64,000 nucleotides of DNA from Otis tarda (GCA_026413225.1 CM048554.1:74020463-74084462), one strand, 5' to 3'; shown: positions 50,246 through 63,752, counted from the first letter of the stretch. Program-made: numbers and translations. Notes: generated from the sequence alone by a model not told the origin.

Positions 50246-53200
50246 TTAGTGTGTGATATTGTCTATAGTGCTGCCTCAGCTATGTCTACACTCACTTCAG
50301 TTTCAAGATGTTGCATTTCTGTGACCTTATGTCTCAGTTAAATGGTTTATGAAGCATGGATATTAATATGTCCTCTTATGTGCCTTGGAAGAATAAATAC
50401 GCTGAAGATTGTGCACTGCTTTCAGTAAATGGGGCATACAAATGCCTTCTGCACGTTTATAGGAAAGAGAAACTTTACAATCTTTTTTTCCCCTGTACTG
50501 TACAAATTATATTAAAGTGCAAGAAAACAATATCTGTAATAATGTTCTTGAAACTAAGTCCTAGGAAGCTGAGAAAATCACAGGTTTACTGTGAACCCCT
50601 GCCTTTTTAAGTTCCCATGCCTTCTATGATGCTATGCTAGAGTCTATACAGAGCAGAAGAAGTTATGTCACAGTAATTTCTGTTTATTCCTTTTAAATTA
50701 TACTTTCTCACACTTCAGTAAGGTCTGCCATTTCCCCCATGCAGCTATAAAAGGCTGGCTTCAGCCTGTTTAGGTTCAAGCTGCACACGTGGTCTTTTAT
50801 TGACAAAAGCAGATGGCGATTTCCCTACAATCCGTTCCCTTTTCGCTGGCTGGCATGTGAAACATGGAGAGCATACGGGAGGACACGCTGCCATACCACG
50901 CCAGCCTCAGAGCGCTCCCCTCTCACGGGAGAGCCCAGGACCTGCCTGCTCATGAGCGATCTGAATTACTGGAAACTATTTCACATTTGGCTTAGAGCTA
51001 TTTTGACAATCTTCAGCTGTATCCTTTATTTCTTCCTTCTTAGCATGTAAATGTCCTTTTTATAGCAACTATTCTTACAGAATTTATAGTTCTCTTTTCT
51101 TAAAGCTTCTCATTCCCACTTCCTCATTTTTATTTAAGTCGGTCCCTTTTCATCTGCTGGGCATACCACACTATGCAAAATGCATATGTTCAAGTGGTGA
51201 AATCCTGTGTCTTCCTCCAATTGTCTCATGATGCTGGCCTCTATTATGCAATTTTTAAACTTCAAAGTGACAATTATGTCCTTTTTGCCCTACTGCCTCT
51301 CACACTTATGAGGAGCTCCACAAAATGTATTATTCCTTCATATACTTCCTTAAAACCCCCCTTTGCTATTACACCTAACAGTGCTGAGCAATGACTGGTT
51401 ACTCCACTGATTTCCATTTTTTTTTTTTCTCTTGGATTTATTGGTAGCTATTTGGAGTCTGAAATCTCAGTGGGTTCAGGCCTGTCTTTGTGGGCTGACA
51501 TTGCCTTATCAGTTAGCATAAGGACAGAAAAAGTGCAAATTTAAGCCTCTGAGGTGCTTTAATCTTGGCGATCCCTGACCAGAGTTCCCCTTTCTGCATC
51601 TTACTCAGCATTGCCAGGGAGGATGTGCAGTTCACTCTGTGTGTGGGCATAAAGCCTGTAAAGAGCTTTGGAGCAACAACTGGTTTGACAAAGCACATGC
51701 AAGGAACAATTTATCTTTCATTCTTAGACTCCCATACATCACAGGCACTTTTCATTTCTTCTACTTTACCTCTGTTAGGTTTTTTAGATTGCTTTTCATA
51801 TGGCTGTGTTCAGCACTATTTATTTCAGAACCATTTGCATTTAAATTTTTCATTCATGTACAAAGAAAAAATTCTGAAATGGACTAATAAAGCATCTGAC
51901 TCATTTAAATGCTTATAAGCCCAATATTGCATTCACATTACTAAAAAATACTGAAATGTTTTTCTTTAAATATGAATTTTATGAAACATTTATAATCACA
52001 GGAACTTTTTGTATTCTTACAGATTGTGAAGTTTGTACATACAATAGAATTTGAGAGACCAGCCCTTGAAAGGCTTTTCTATCTCACCTCTCATACCTCA
52101 CACCTTATTTATAACCTCTTTACAGAGGGCAGGGCACAGGGTGACTCCTGCCGTCCTCCCCTCAGGGTGCAGGACCCCATTTCCAGCACAAACCCTTCTT
52201 CTCCTACTCTCCCTGACTCCTTTCTTGGGACCTACCAGTCCACAAGTGACCCTACACACACACAAGCTACACTCTGCCTTGGCACTTGCTTGAGGAGAAA
52301 GAGGAGCGTGGCTGATGAGGGTGAAGAAGGAGCCAGGAGGTGAGGTGGCTTTGGCTGGACCTGGCCAGGGGAGCAGAGGGGCAGCGTACTCTCAGCTCTT
52401 CAGTAGTGTCAGCAAGCTGTAATGTCATTGTCCTTTGGTACCGTTGCCAGCAAGCATAGCTATCCTGCCCCTCACCCTGCTGCTCATCATCCCAGGAAAG
52501 GAAGCTTTCATTGTTCTGTACCATCAGGTTGTGCTTCAGAAGAGATAATTGTATCTCCAAAAGGCATTGTGTAAGATTAGAAGAAGCTAGGCTGTTTGAA
52601 AGGTTTCAGAGGGAGGTTTTGGCACCACAGCACCCGAGACTGGGAAATGATTGTGTTACCTGGCTGTTTCTCCTCAGTGATGCAAACTGCATCCAGCTAC
52701 CTGGTCAACAAAAGGGCGAAAAGAGGAGGAAGGCTGACTACAGCTTTCTCCAAGCTGTAGGTTCCCTTTATCTTTTTCTGCTGAGACAAGGCAGGAAACA
52801 CAATTTGTGTTTGCCTGGGTGTTGATGCAGGCTGGTGATACAAGGCCATGGTCTCCAGCTCGTTGCTGCCATTGGAGAAGCGCTCAGGACAGGGCATTTC
52901 ACTCACTGTGTAGGAAATGCACATCTTAGTCCCCCTCCGAGGTGTTTCTAGCAGTACTGTTCGGAAACTCTGGCAAGGGGAACTCCAGCTCACTGCCCCC
53001 GTGGGCGGCCCTGTGCCCATGGCTAGGAGAGCAGGGGTTGGCAAGTAAATTATTAGCAAACCACAAGGTCCCTGAGCCTCAGAACAAAAAGTGGGCTTCT
53101 CACAAGCTGCATCTTTGGATGTATCATAATGTATCATAACATAGTGAATTGCTTCCCTTCCGATGCCTCAAAACAAGGTCTGGGGCAAATCATCCTGCTT

Positions 53201-55198
53201 CTTTCTCTTCCTCAAACCTTCATGTGTGGCCTCACAGAGATATCACCAAGTTTGACAAGGGAATGAAAAAATGTGATGGTTTTATTTTTATATCTATATT
53301 TATTTTCTTTTTGGTTTGAGTTACTTGGAAATCTCTTTATATAAAAATACTTTGCAATGTCATTTGTTTCCTTGGATGGAATTTGTCTCCAGCTCGGCAG
53401 AAATGCTGTACAAATGTTACACTCTCACAGTTGTACTTGAGCAGTTGTCAGAGTCTTCAGAAAAGGTAACAGAATATAAACTAAGAAGCATTCAGCCCCA
53501 GTATTTCTTAATTTTATTTTTAGTAACTGATGATAAATTGTGGGCTCAATTAGATGCGGAGGAAGTCTTCCAAACACAATGTTTTTCCCCTTAAATTTTG
53601 TACTTCAAACCCCAAATCTGTATATACCTGCAAGTACATCTGCACACAAAGACACGTGTTATCCATTGACTCACTAATCTATTCATCGTACACACCCCTT
53701 TACAAGTATCACAAACTTGCTGCAATTAAACAGAGATAAGAGCAACTCAAGTTCTCGTTTTAATTCTGCTTTACTCGGCATGTGTGTTTAGATATGTCAG
53801 CAGTAGATGAGATTTCTGAAAGGCAGCCTTGGTAAAATCAGCACACATTTCAAGTTACTCTTATGCTTCATTAATGAAGACATGGTTTGGTATTCATTAG
53901 ATCTTCACCACTGAAGCAGTAGATGTCAAGAATTAGAAGAAAATGTGAAAGGTAAAGTGTTGCACTACTAAAATCACCACTAATTTGCATATTTCTGAAA
54001 CAGAAAATCAAGCCAGCTCTGGTTTCCAAAGAAGTTATTGAAAATCTCATTGGTGGCTGCATTTGCCGTTGCATTGTGCTTTTATTAGGTCTGTTAATGA
54101 TGTTAGGCAGATACACAGTGTTCTTTTTCAAGCAGCTTTCACAAGGTTAGTATCTAAAGTGCTTTGTTTTCTGACTAATTTTAGTGATACTTGATAACAA
54201 AGAATACATGGAAATTGTAGAAATTTTCTTTTCTGAGAACTGTTTTGTAACCGGGTCCAACAGCCCTGTGGAAGATCCATCATCCCCCTGTGCTAGTCTT
54301 CTTACTTTGTTGCAAATATTAATGATAATGATGTTTATTAGAGTAGCAGGGCCAACAAAGTAAGGCTTTTCAGGGTGGTAGTCAAATGCTGAGTAGTAGG
54401 TAGCTCCCTCCAAGCCCAAGGCTTACAGTTAGGTGAGACAAACACAGGAATGGGGAAGAAAGCATGGCAGCATAAGCAGAAACAGCCACAAAAATGTTCT
54501 GCTTTTCAGGAGGTGGGAAAGAGGCAGCTTGTCAGGTGGGAGGGCACCCCAGGGGAATGGAAGAGAGTTGGGGGGCAGGCTGGGAGGAGGCAGGGAGAGG
54601 ATGAGGTGCTCCGTGAAGCTGGGGAGAAGATGAGCCAGGAACAGAGGAAGCCTTCGATTGGCACAGAGCAAAAAAAGACTTCAGGAAAACCTCTAAAGGT
54701 GCAAATGTCCAGTACTTCCCGGTTTGACTCCTGTTATTCCTGTTAGCTGTCAGTTGCCTTCCTCTTTCTTTGCAGTCCTTCCCCAAAGCCATATGGAAGT
54801 AGGATTAAGGTGGGTGGAAAACACCACCTTTCTCCTCATAACCTCAAAGCCGGGGGATCTCCTCTGAACTGCTCAGGGCCTGGCATTACTGCCACCATCT
54901 GTTAACTGCTCCTCTTCTGTATTATGGCCATGGTGTTGTTCAGCAGCCTCAGAAAAGATGCAGACAAGGCCCACTGTCTGAAAAGGCAGTCATAGGCAGC
55001 TGGGAGAGCTTGCTGTATCCTGCTGGTAGGTGGGACAAAGAAAACTTCCTCGCTTTCTTTTTGTGCACGGGAAACAAAGAGGTTAACTGATTTCCCTCAG
55101 GTCACATAAAATGTCAGCAGAAAGGAGAGAACAAAGCTTACTTTGCCTGAGCCCAGCACCACACTTCAAGTCTAAAATCCCTGCAGCTCTGGTACAGG
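50246..55198. other. Gene-free intergenic DNA, 5 kb
   Basis: No gene or larger repeat is recognised. Frames are up to 146 codons (52697-53137, -) with no motifs. The right end borders the GGAAA array without any element boundary that I can see. Confidence 0.6.
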
Positions 55199-56470
55199 GG
55201 AAAGGAAAGGAAAGGAAAGGAAAGGAAAGGAAAGGAAAGGAAAGGAAAGGAAAGGAAAGGAAAGGAAAGGAAAGGAAAGGAAAGGAAAGGAAAGGAAAGG
55301 AAAGGAAAGGAAAGGAAAGGAAAGGAAAGGAAAGGAAAGGAAAGGAAAGGAAAGGAAAGGAAAGGAAAGGAAAGGAAAGGAAAGGAAAGGAAAGGAAAGG
55401 AAAGGAAAGGAAAGGAAAGGAAAGGAAAGGAAAGGAAAGGAAAGGAAAGGAAAGGAAAGGAAAGGAAAGGAAAGGAAAGGAAAGGAAAGGAAAGGAAAGG
55501 AAAGGAAAGGAAAGGAAAGGAAAGGAAAGGAAAGGAAAGGAAAGGAAAGGAAAGGAAAGGAAAGGAAAGGAAAGGAAAGGAAAGGAAAGGAAAGGAAAGG
55601 AAAGGAAAGGAAAGGAAAGGAAAGGAAAGGAAAGGAAAGGAAAGGAAAGGAAAGGAAAAGGAAAGGAAAGGAAAGGAAAGGAAAGGAAAGGAAAGGAAAG
55701 GAAAGGAAAGGAAAGGAAAGGAAAGGAAAGGAAAGGAAAGGAAAGGAAAGGAAAGGAAAGGAAAGGAAAGGAAAGGAAAGGAAAGGAAAGGAAAGGAAAG
55801 GAAAGGAAAGGAAAGGAAAGGAAAGGAAAGGAAAGGAAAGGAAAGGAAAGGAAAGGAAAGGAAAGGAAAGGAAAGGAAAGGAAAGGAAAGGAAAGGAAAG
55901 GAAAGGAAAGGAAAGGAAAGGAAAGGAAAGGAAAGGAAAGGAAAGGAAAGGAAAGGAAAGGAAAGGAAAGGAAAGGAAAGGAAAGGAAAGGAAAGGAAAG
56001 GAAAGGAAAGGAAAGGAAAGGAAAGGAAAGGAAAGGAAAGGAAAGGAAAGGAAAGGAAAGGAAAGGAAAGGAAAGGAAAGGAAAGGAAAGGAAAGGAAAG
56101 GAGGAAAGGAAAGGAAAGGAAAGGAAAGGAAAGGAAAGGAAAGGAAAGGAAAGGAAAGGAAAGGAAAGGAAAGGAAAGGAAAGGAAAGGAAAGGAAAGGA
56201 AAGGAAAGGAAAGGAAAGGAAAGGAAAGGAAAGGAAAGGAAAGGAAAGGAAAGGAAAGGAAAGGAAAGGAAAGGAAAGGAAAGGAAAGGAAAGGAAAGGA
56301 AAGGAAAGGAAAGGAAAGGAAAGGAAAGGAAAGGAAAGGAAAGGAAAGGAAAGGAAAGGAAAGGAAAGGAAAGGAAAGGAAAGGAAAGGAAAGGAAAGGA
56401 AAGGAAAGGAAAGGAAAGGAAAGGAAAGGAAAGGAAAGGAAAGGAAAGGAAAGGAAAGGAAAGGAAAGGG
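55199..56470. repeat. (GGAAA)n pentanucleotide array, about 254 units
   Basis: Roughly 1.27 kb of pure GGAAA on + with only two interruptions: one extra A (AAAA run at 55656-55659) and a shortened unit GGA near 56100-56104. The unit contains no stop codon in any of the six frames, so the 499-codon (+) and 439-codon (-) open frames are by-products. All purines are on one strand, which makes triplex or other non-B structure and length instability likely. Confidence 0.98.
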
Positions 56471-59400
56471 AAAAAGGATTAGTGAAGACAAGTCATACTG
56501 GCTCCCGACTGCTCATACGAATTGCCTTAATTGAAGCTGAGCTTTTACACAGCAGCACTGCAAATGGTGTGGAATTCACATCTGAAATGAAAATATTGGC
56601 AGAGGTGTAGTCTGGGACTGTATTTTATGTTCTGGTTTTAGGGTCTGTGTCACTATATCTGAGTGCCTCATGATCATAAGTGGATTTTATGCTCACAAAA
56701 TCAAAGCAAGAAAGAAAAGTTTTATCCCCATCTTGGGAAGGCAGAATTTGGGCAGACGACTGATGAAATATGTTGTCTTGGGGTCCCTAGGAAGACTGAG
56801 GCTACGTTCAGCTGTAGAACAAAAACTTTATAAGTTTTAATCCATATTCCTAAATCCCTTAAATCACCTTTTCTAAATTGGATTTTTATGAATCTGAAGT
56901 CTAGTGCACAGTCTGTGTTTATATTTTGCTCTCTCTCTAGACGTGTAGCTCCTACTCTCTTGCTGGGTCTTGCTTGGGGAGTTTGCTGGGAGCATTTTCA
57001 ATAGAATTAGAAGGAAAGGTGTGGGTCTGCTGCAGGGATAGGGAGGCTGAACATGGTGAAACTGAAGGAACAATTTCATTTGCTCACCAGCCTCAGTACT
57101 ATGTGGCCATATGAGTTGACTTGGGAAGCTGTTTGTGTGAGGAGTTGGAGGAATGCACATATGGTGCTGAAAGAATGAGTATTGGGAAGGGGAGATTGCA
57201 AAAAGCAGCTTCTTAAACTCTTCACTCTGGGCAATGGATCTGATGGGAGGTGGACATGTTTGCTCCCAATGACACCCCTGTCACCCCTTTCTTCTGAGCC
57301 CCAGATGTCATCATGACATACTCTCTGCGATTCTAGCAATTGTCCTTGGGAGCCCATGGATCAAGGGACTGATGTAGAGGTTGTGATCCTGTAATCCCTT
57401 CCACAGTCCTCTCACAGCTCGTTTGGGAGAAATTTCAAGCCTCTCCCATAGATTTACCTTGCCATTCGTCCCAAGAAAGCATTTTAGGATGCATTCTCTG
57501 TGTTGCGATGTACTGATTGTCATACGCTCTTGAGATCTTGTTTATTATTACCTTTTCCTCTCATACTGAGTCATAGAAGAGCTATTCAGTTTGCCCCCAC
57601 CCGTCCCCTCCTCCCTGCCTCACAAACAAAGCAAATAACTGCATATGGGTCCCGCTGCTTATGAATGCAGTTTTCCTGAGGCCTCAATCAGCACATTTCA
57701 AGGCTTAGATCTGCATTTCCCAAGTCAGAGCTCAGAACCCCAGACGGAGTTTAGGTGGTTACTAATGTGTCCATTAACCTGAAAGAAATCCACATCCCTT
57801 CTATATCTGTTCTTATTCCTAGTTTACAACTGACAGATCTGTAAGAGAGCCTGCAGCTGATACTCGTTTGAACGCCAGCAGAAACCTGTGACGATCTGGA
57901 AAAAGTACAGGATATTGTATTGACATTAAATAGGCCAGTTATTTGTATTTGGTCACTAATACTTTGAGCATTATCTATAGGTCTGAACTTCGATCGACAA
58001 TTGCTTGATGACCATGTAGACAAGTATACGTTGTAATTATTGCCACACTGGAAAGAGCAGCTCATCATGCTAAACGCTGCAAATTCTATCTGCCTTATCA
58101 CTGCAGGATCATGTTGTGTCCTGTTAGCTGGTATCACAACAGAGGCTTTGTCTGTGTAATGCTAGACTTGAGTGTTCAACATAATGAATACTCTCTTACA
58201 GCCATTTTATACAATAATTATTGCCATTTTTTCACAATGAATTTTTTTAAACATTTACCTGTATATAAACAGTCAACAAAACCTATAAGAGCTTGAAACT
58301 CTCATCTGGATGGTGTATTTGATTCTCATGTCCACGAATTTTTTACAAGAAACTCTATAAAAAAAAAAATTCTCTTGCCATTTCTTTTTTTTTTTTTCTA
58401 TAATTAGAGGAGAATATTTGTATACTAGATAATTTAATTTTATTATGCTTAGTGCTTAAATTTTCTAGATATTATAACTTCTTAATTTTTATTTTCACCT
58501 GGTTTATTAGTCTCTAAAGAGCATGTCAAATTGTCAGTCACATTTCTCCGATTCTCTGTTCCGTAAAGCACTATCCACCATGTTAAACTATTTTGATTTT
58601 TTTTTCTCTTATCATTGTTTTTTTTTTTTGTGTTCCTTAGCAAGAGAATAAACATGGTAGATTCTCAGATATTTGGTTCCATCATGAGTGGAGAAAAACT
58701 TTGGGATTTGTTTATTTTCAGGGTCACAGAATCATGCATAGAAATGAGAACATCTAATCACAACTATCTTCTCCTCTCAGAACAGTAGCTACCTTCAAAT
58801 AACATCTATTCACAACCTTTTCTGCTATTATAACTCATGTAGTACACTAAAGCATAATCACTATTGTTACCACAGAACGGAATATATAATAATACATTTA
58901 TGTCTCTCCATTCAAGAATAAAAATGTATGAAGAGAAATGCATCAAGAGGTCACGCCAGTGCTTGAATACACAAGCTGCAAAGGAAATGAGCTGGGGAGA
59001 GTCAGTGTCTACACTCAGAGTTTTGAGTCTCTAGTTGTGACAGCATTCACAGAAGCTGCTTTACAGATTAGGGAATTGTTTTCAATTAGGCTGTTGTTTT
59101 CAGCACTGACTATCTAACCCTGCTAGCCTTGGGGTTAGAAAAAACAATGGTAGAATGGTGAGATGGTATAAGCCTTGTCTGAACTTCCTCTTCTATCTCT
59201 TTGTGCCCAGTGGAGCTGCAATACAGCTATGAAGAGTCCCGAGGAAGAGAAGACTAATACATCCAAGACAAACAAGAAGTACAAAGCACCAGTCCTTATG
59301 GAATTATGATGTATAATCCCACAACATAGTTGTCATTAGCAGATACTACACTTGAATAGAGATGATTGCAGACTTTGGCAGGAACTGTTTTTCATTTGAA

Positions 59401-61471
59401 AATGAAAGTTTGAAACAATTTTTTTTTCCTGTGAACATATTGATTTTGACTTCAGATGGAGACGCTTTCCAGTTCAGGATGAAATTTATGGCCAGAATGA
59501 AAGTGAGAGAAAGAGGATGAGGACGGAAATTCATATTGTTTGGGATGACTCTGTGGTACCAACCAAGACAGATATTTTTGCCAGAGGAGAACTTCACCCT
59601 CTGTAGCCTGCAGCATCATAACTCGGATGGTTATCTCAGGGCTGGAGGATTAGATTTCAGCATGCCAAGCTACTGTGGGGAGCCACCTTCTTTCTCTCAG
59701 TCTTTCCTTTTGTATATATCCTACTCCATAATTAATTTTGTATTTGTAGGTAGAAAAAGAAAAATAATTGAAATCTAAAAAAGTTTAACAGATGGTAAAA
59801 CTTTTATCAGTCTGAACAGTAACAATAATGCAATGCTCAGCTTTTACTGAATATATGCACAAAATTGCCTGCTAGCTGTCATTAGTTCTCTGTGAATGGT
59901 CAGCATTTGTCAAACTCAATTCAATGTGCACCAGTAACCTTTTAAAGTCATAATTTCCTTTTTATAGACTATTCCTTGAGATGCTGTTCTTCATCTGTTT
60001 TCTTAATATTTTCTCATGAGTTTTTGACTGTTGCTGTCACTAGTTCATATCTTTTGCTGGTACCCAAGTTAGGAAGCAGATATTGTCAAGTAGGTCTGCT
60101 GAGAGGAGATGAGGTGGCCAGAGGACTGTAGTCTGGTAGGAAAAGCCTTGAGGAAACTGATAAATAACTCCCTGCTTTTTCATCAGGTCTTCACTACTTG
60201 CCTAGGGATCAAGTGGGATTTTAATATCTGGTTGTACTGGCAGACATGAGACCAATTCCACATAGCCCACATCACTGTATCTTTTAGATGATGCATCCTA
60301 AAAGATGGCAATCAACTACTGTGTGGGATTTCTTCTCCCTTCTTCCCTAAGGGGCAAGCATACTTTGGAATGCAACAGACATGCCCAAGATCTAATGAGT
60401 AAAATGAATGCTTTCTGGGTGGTGAATTTTTACCATGCTAGAAACATGCTAGAAAACCACTTACCTGGACCGAAAATAGTTTGACTAAAACTCCTCAGCA
60501 TAAAGTACCAACAGCAACATCATGCAAAGTCAAATGAAAATGCCAATAACTGACTGTAGTCTCCCTTTATTTGTTCTCTTGCCAAAGCTGAACTAGCAGC
60601 CACCGTAGAGCTCTTTCCTTGCCAAAAAAGTCTGGCAAAGATGAAATTTCAGATACACTGAAGAGACTGGGAGGGAATGCTGAAATATGGCTGTGGGTGG
60701 AGAAGTCTGAGGGCATGTGTGACCATGCAGACAACCTTTACATGTTAAAAAAAAAAAATTGTAGTCAGAGAGATAAATGTTGCCACAAACTTAAAAAAAA
60801 AAAAAGTCCAAGAATGCTCTCAAGCCCCTGGCAGCCAAAAAGACAGGAAATGTTTATTCATATATGGATCTGTGTATTTAAAAAAGAATAAAATGTTGCC
60901 CTCTGAGGATGACAGCTTAGACATAAACTACAATAGGAGATGTGATATGATTAAAGAAGAGTGCATAACTCTGAGGGTAATAAAGAACTGATTCCCTTAA
61001 ACATTGTGCCAACTTTAAAATCAGTATCTGTTCTGGATAGCATCCTAGGAAGCTATCCAGATATGGTAAATCAGAGAGAAGTGGCTGAAATGTCTGGGGA
61101 CTTTTATTCCTCGTATAATTGTGTTTGAAAAAGTTACCCTGAAAGGGTTTGCACAAGAGATAGGGACAGAAAAAATGTTGTAGTTTAAAAAAAAAGAAAG
61201 TATTTACATTATTGAGAAAGGATCACAGACATCCCTGCTTGAAATGATAGGATATGGACCCACAGCCAAGGGAGTTGGTATTCAGGTGTTACTGTCCACA
61301 TGATTCTGGTGAGACTTATTTACAATACCTGCTCCAGAGAGTATACCTGGTGGGACTATTTTACAGTCCCTCTAAGGGGTTAAAAAGAAATCTGAACGTC
61401 AGAAGAGGGAGCTCAGATGCAGTTGAAATGACAGTGGTGAAGATTAATATTCAACCTCTGCCCTTGACAAG
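56471..61471. other. Gene-free intergenic DNA, 5 kb
   Basis: AT-rich, with T/A homopolymer runs at 58361-58398, 58600-58629 and 60750-60805. The last ~500 bp may be an extension of the L1-like relic. Nothing else is supported. Confidence 0.55.
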
Positions 61472-61805
61472 TCTCTAAGGCTTGGCAGTTTCTCACTAGA
61501 AGTCTATAAAATGCTTAGGCATGATTGCTACACTTTGGGAAGAGCCAAATTCCTGAATTCTCTGAAGGGAACAATAATAAAGAAATTATGTTCATCATAT
61601 ATACTTCACTCCCATGCGAAGCTTACTGAGTTGTTTGTATATTTTATATCAATTCATATCGCTTCCTACAGTTGGCAATAAAAGCCTCACCAAAATTTTG
61701 GCAAGCAACTAAGAAAATGTTCTGCCAGACACCATTAATACAGATCAATCTGGTTTCCTTTGCATGAACCAGAAGATTACTTTCCTGAGGCAAATCGCAA
61801 ACAGT
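61472..61805 (+). mobile_element. L1-like LINE reverse-transcriptase relic
   Basis: Conceptual translation with frameshifts gives RT landmarks in the right order. First comes a segment like the start of RT (FSLEVYKMLRHD), then FLNSLKGTIIKKLCSSYIL, then in another frame LTKILASN, a stop, and ENVLPDTINTDQSGFL. The last block resembles the (K)ILTKILA..L..VLP..I..DQ.GF pattern of L1/Tx1-type RT rather than CR1. A possible upstream extension to about 60,950 (REVAEMSGDFYSSYN) resembles the L1 linker but is weak. The copy is heavily decayed. Confidence 0.55.
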
Positions 61806-61861
61806 TTTTTTCCTCAAAGCCTTACTTTTTCAATCCTACTGCATGCCAACAAATCTAGGAT

Positions 61862-62465
61862 AATTCATAGATTCATGGAAGTTAAGGCCAGGACGGATGG
61901 TTAGATCATCTACTCTGACCTCCTGTACATTTCAGACCAGTACATTTCACCCAGTTACCATTGTACTATGCTCGTTTACTAGTGTTTGGCAAAAGCACTT
62001 CCTCAGAAAGTTATCCAGTCTTGATTTGGAGACATCAAGAAAAGAAAATCCATCATTCCCTTGGCAGTTTCCCCCCACCCCATTAATTTATTACTCTCAC
62101 AGTCATTAAAAAAAAAAAAAAAAAGACTTTTCAAGACTTTTCTTTCTAGGTTGAATTTTTTTCGCTTCAACTTGCAGCCATTGATTCTTGGTACACTTAT
62201 CTCCACTAGATTAAAGATCTTCGTAGTATTATCTCCTCATGAAGAAATTTACTGTACCTCTCATTTTTTTTTAATAAACTAAATAGATTGGATTTCTGAA
62301 GTGTCTCACTGAAAAACACTTTATCCAGCCCTCAAACAAATTTTGTGGTTCTTCTCAGTATCTTCTCCAATTTTAACATTGTCTATGAACCTTGAATAAA
62401 CTATGGTTCTCATGAATACTGAACACAGAGGTTAAACCCATATCCCTAGTCTTATTCACAGTCTT
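61862..62465 (-). mobile_element. Ancient CR1 LINE 3' part, antisense
   Basis: On + the fragment opens with the inverted CR1 3' terminus (TTCATAGATTCATGGAAGTT, then GATCATCTACTCTGACCTCC). It continues in order through TCCAGTCTTGATTTGGAGA, CTTCAACTTGCAGCCATTGA, CACTAGATTAAAGATCTTCG and AATACTGAACACAGAGGTTA. This order is that of the long-conserved amniote CR1 3' region. It is interrupted by an A17 run at 62107-62123. It abuts the right repeat arm on one side and an L1-like relic on the other. Confidence 0.8.
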
Positions 62466-62511
62466 TCTTTTGATAAAATGTAGCTTTATTCAGAGTACTT
62501 TCTGACATCAT

Positions 62512-63752
62512 CACAGTTTAAATCGATGACCATGAGGTTGGATGTATAGGGAAACTAGAAATATGACACAATTCTTCTTCGGGTAGGGCCATTGACCACC
62601 AGAAGAGATAGTCAAAGAGAAGATGGCTTCCTACTTTGTGATGTGTCCTAGTCAATCCTGGAGGTCTTTCTGAAAGACTTGCATTGGCTTTGGCATCACT
62701 CATGTGACTCTACAGTGAGTCAGTTTAGAAACATAAATTTGCAGAAAGCTGACCTATGTGGGAGAGCAAACAGCTTGCTCTCTGCTCCAGTCCCTAAAGT
62801 GTGGGCCTGTTTTAGGGTCAGATGTGCGCCAGAGGCAGTGCACATGAAGGAGCAGGGCTACATCTCCAAGCAGGGCAGCAGAGGATCGATGTGCGCATGA
62901 CCACTGCTCAGCCACAGCAATTGGAACAGCTCAACTAGGCAGTGAAAACATAGTTTTGGTGACCGTCACCACTTATTCCAACTTCAGAGGATTTATGGAA
63001 TTTCAGTCCGAATTGTAAGTCTTATTTGCAATTTGTTTTGGAAATTTCAGCCTCCAGTGATCTAAATGGAATGTATGCGAAGGGAATATCTTGAAACTCC
63101 TAACAGAGCAAGACTCCTAGCACTTGAAGCACCATTCCAGTTAAACTTGCTCGAAATACTGATTTGAGTCTGACTTTTCACAAAGTCCAGACACATCCAG
63201 AGCTGAAGTTTACCTTCATGATCATCTCAGCTACAAAGAGTATAAAAAAGCAAGGAAGTTGTTCCATGCAACATTCTCTCAGGCAACCGAGCAAATAGAA
63301 GAAATTCCCAGATATCAGAACTCCCCAGCAAAAACTGCTTGTTCTTGTTCTCAGTCTGCACTTTATTGCTGTTACTGTTCTGTTTATAGGGCTGTGCAGT
63401 AAACCACATTAGTGAAACAGTCCCATTTATGCAGAAGCAAACAAGCAACTGCTTTGTTGAACGACAGGGGAAAGTGGGAATCTCTTAATGAAACAATTTG
63501 ATTAACAAAGGAACAGAACAGAACAACCACAGCAACAAAACCTCTGTGGATGCTTAAAAAAAAATAAAACAAAAAAACCCCTGAGATTATTTCAGAGGAC
63601 ATTCTGTCAGTGTAGCCCTGGAACATGCCACAGCTGAAGGGACAGTAAGACATTGTTCGGGGACAGAAGTGAGTCCAGGAGGAAACTGAGAACTGAAGGA
63701 CAGCGGGAAACACTTTTGCTACTTGAGAAATAGTAATGTGGAATGGCAACCT
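62512..63752 (-). repeat. Right arm of a 1.2-kb inverted repeat pair (unclassified element)
   Basis: This is the reverse-complement copy of 5482-6704. Core identity is very high: I count three differences in roughly 500 bp around 62,700-63,290. The edge at 63,560-63,752 is clearly less similar, about 93%. The matching open frame here (ending at 62900, read on +) is interrupted by a TAG where the left copy has CAG. No matching flanking duplication is visible (ATCAT versus GATGT). The copy abuts an ancient CR1 fragment that ends about 50 bp before it. Confidence 0.85.

Noticed and set aside
55111-56610. Open frames of 499 (+) and 439 (-) codons over the GGAAA array
   Set aside because: The pentamer contains no stop codon in any frame on either strand, so the openness is automatic.
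58725-58850. CACAGAATCATGCATAGAAATG, like an antisense CR1 3' end
   Set aside because: The following sequence does not continue as a CR1 that I can recognise.
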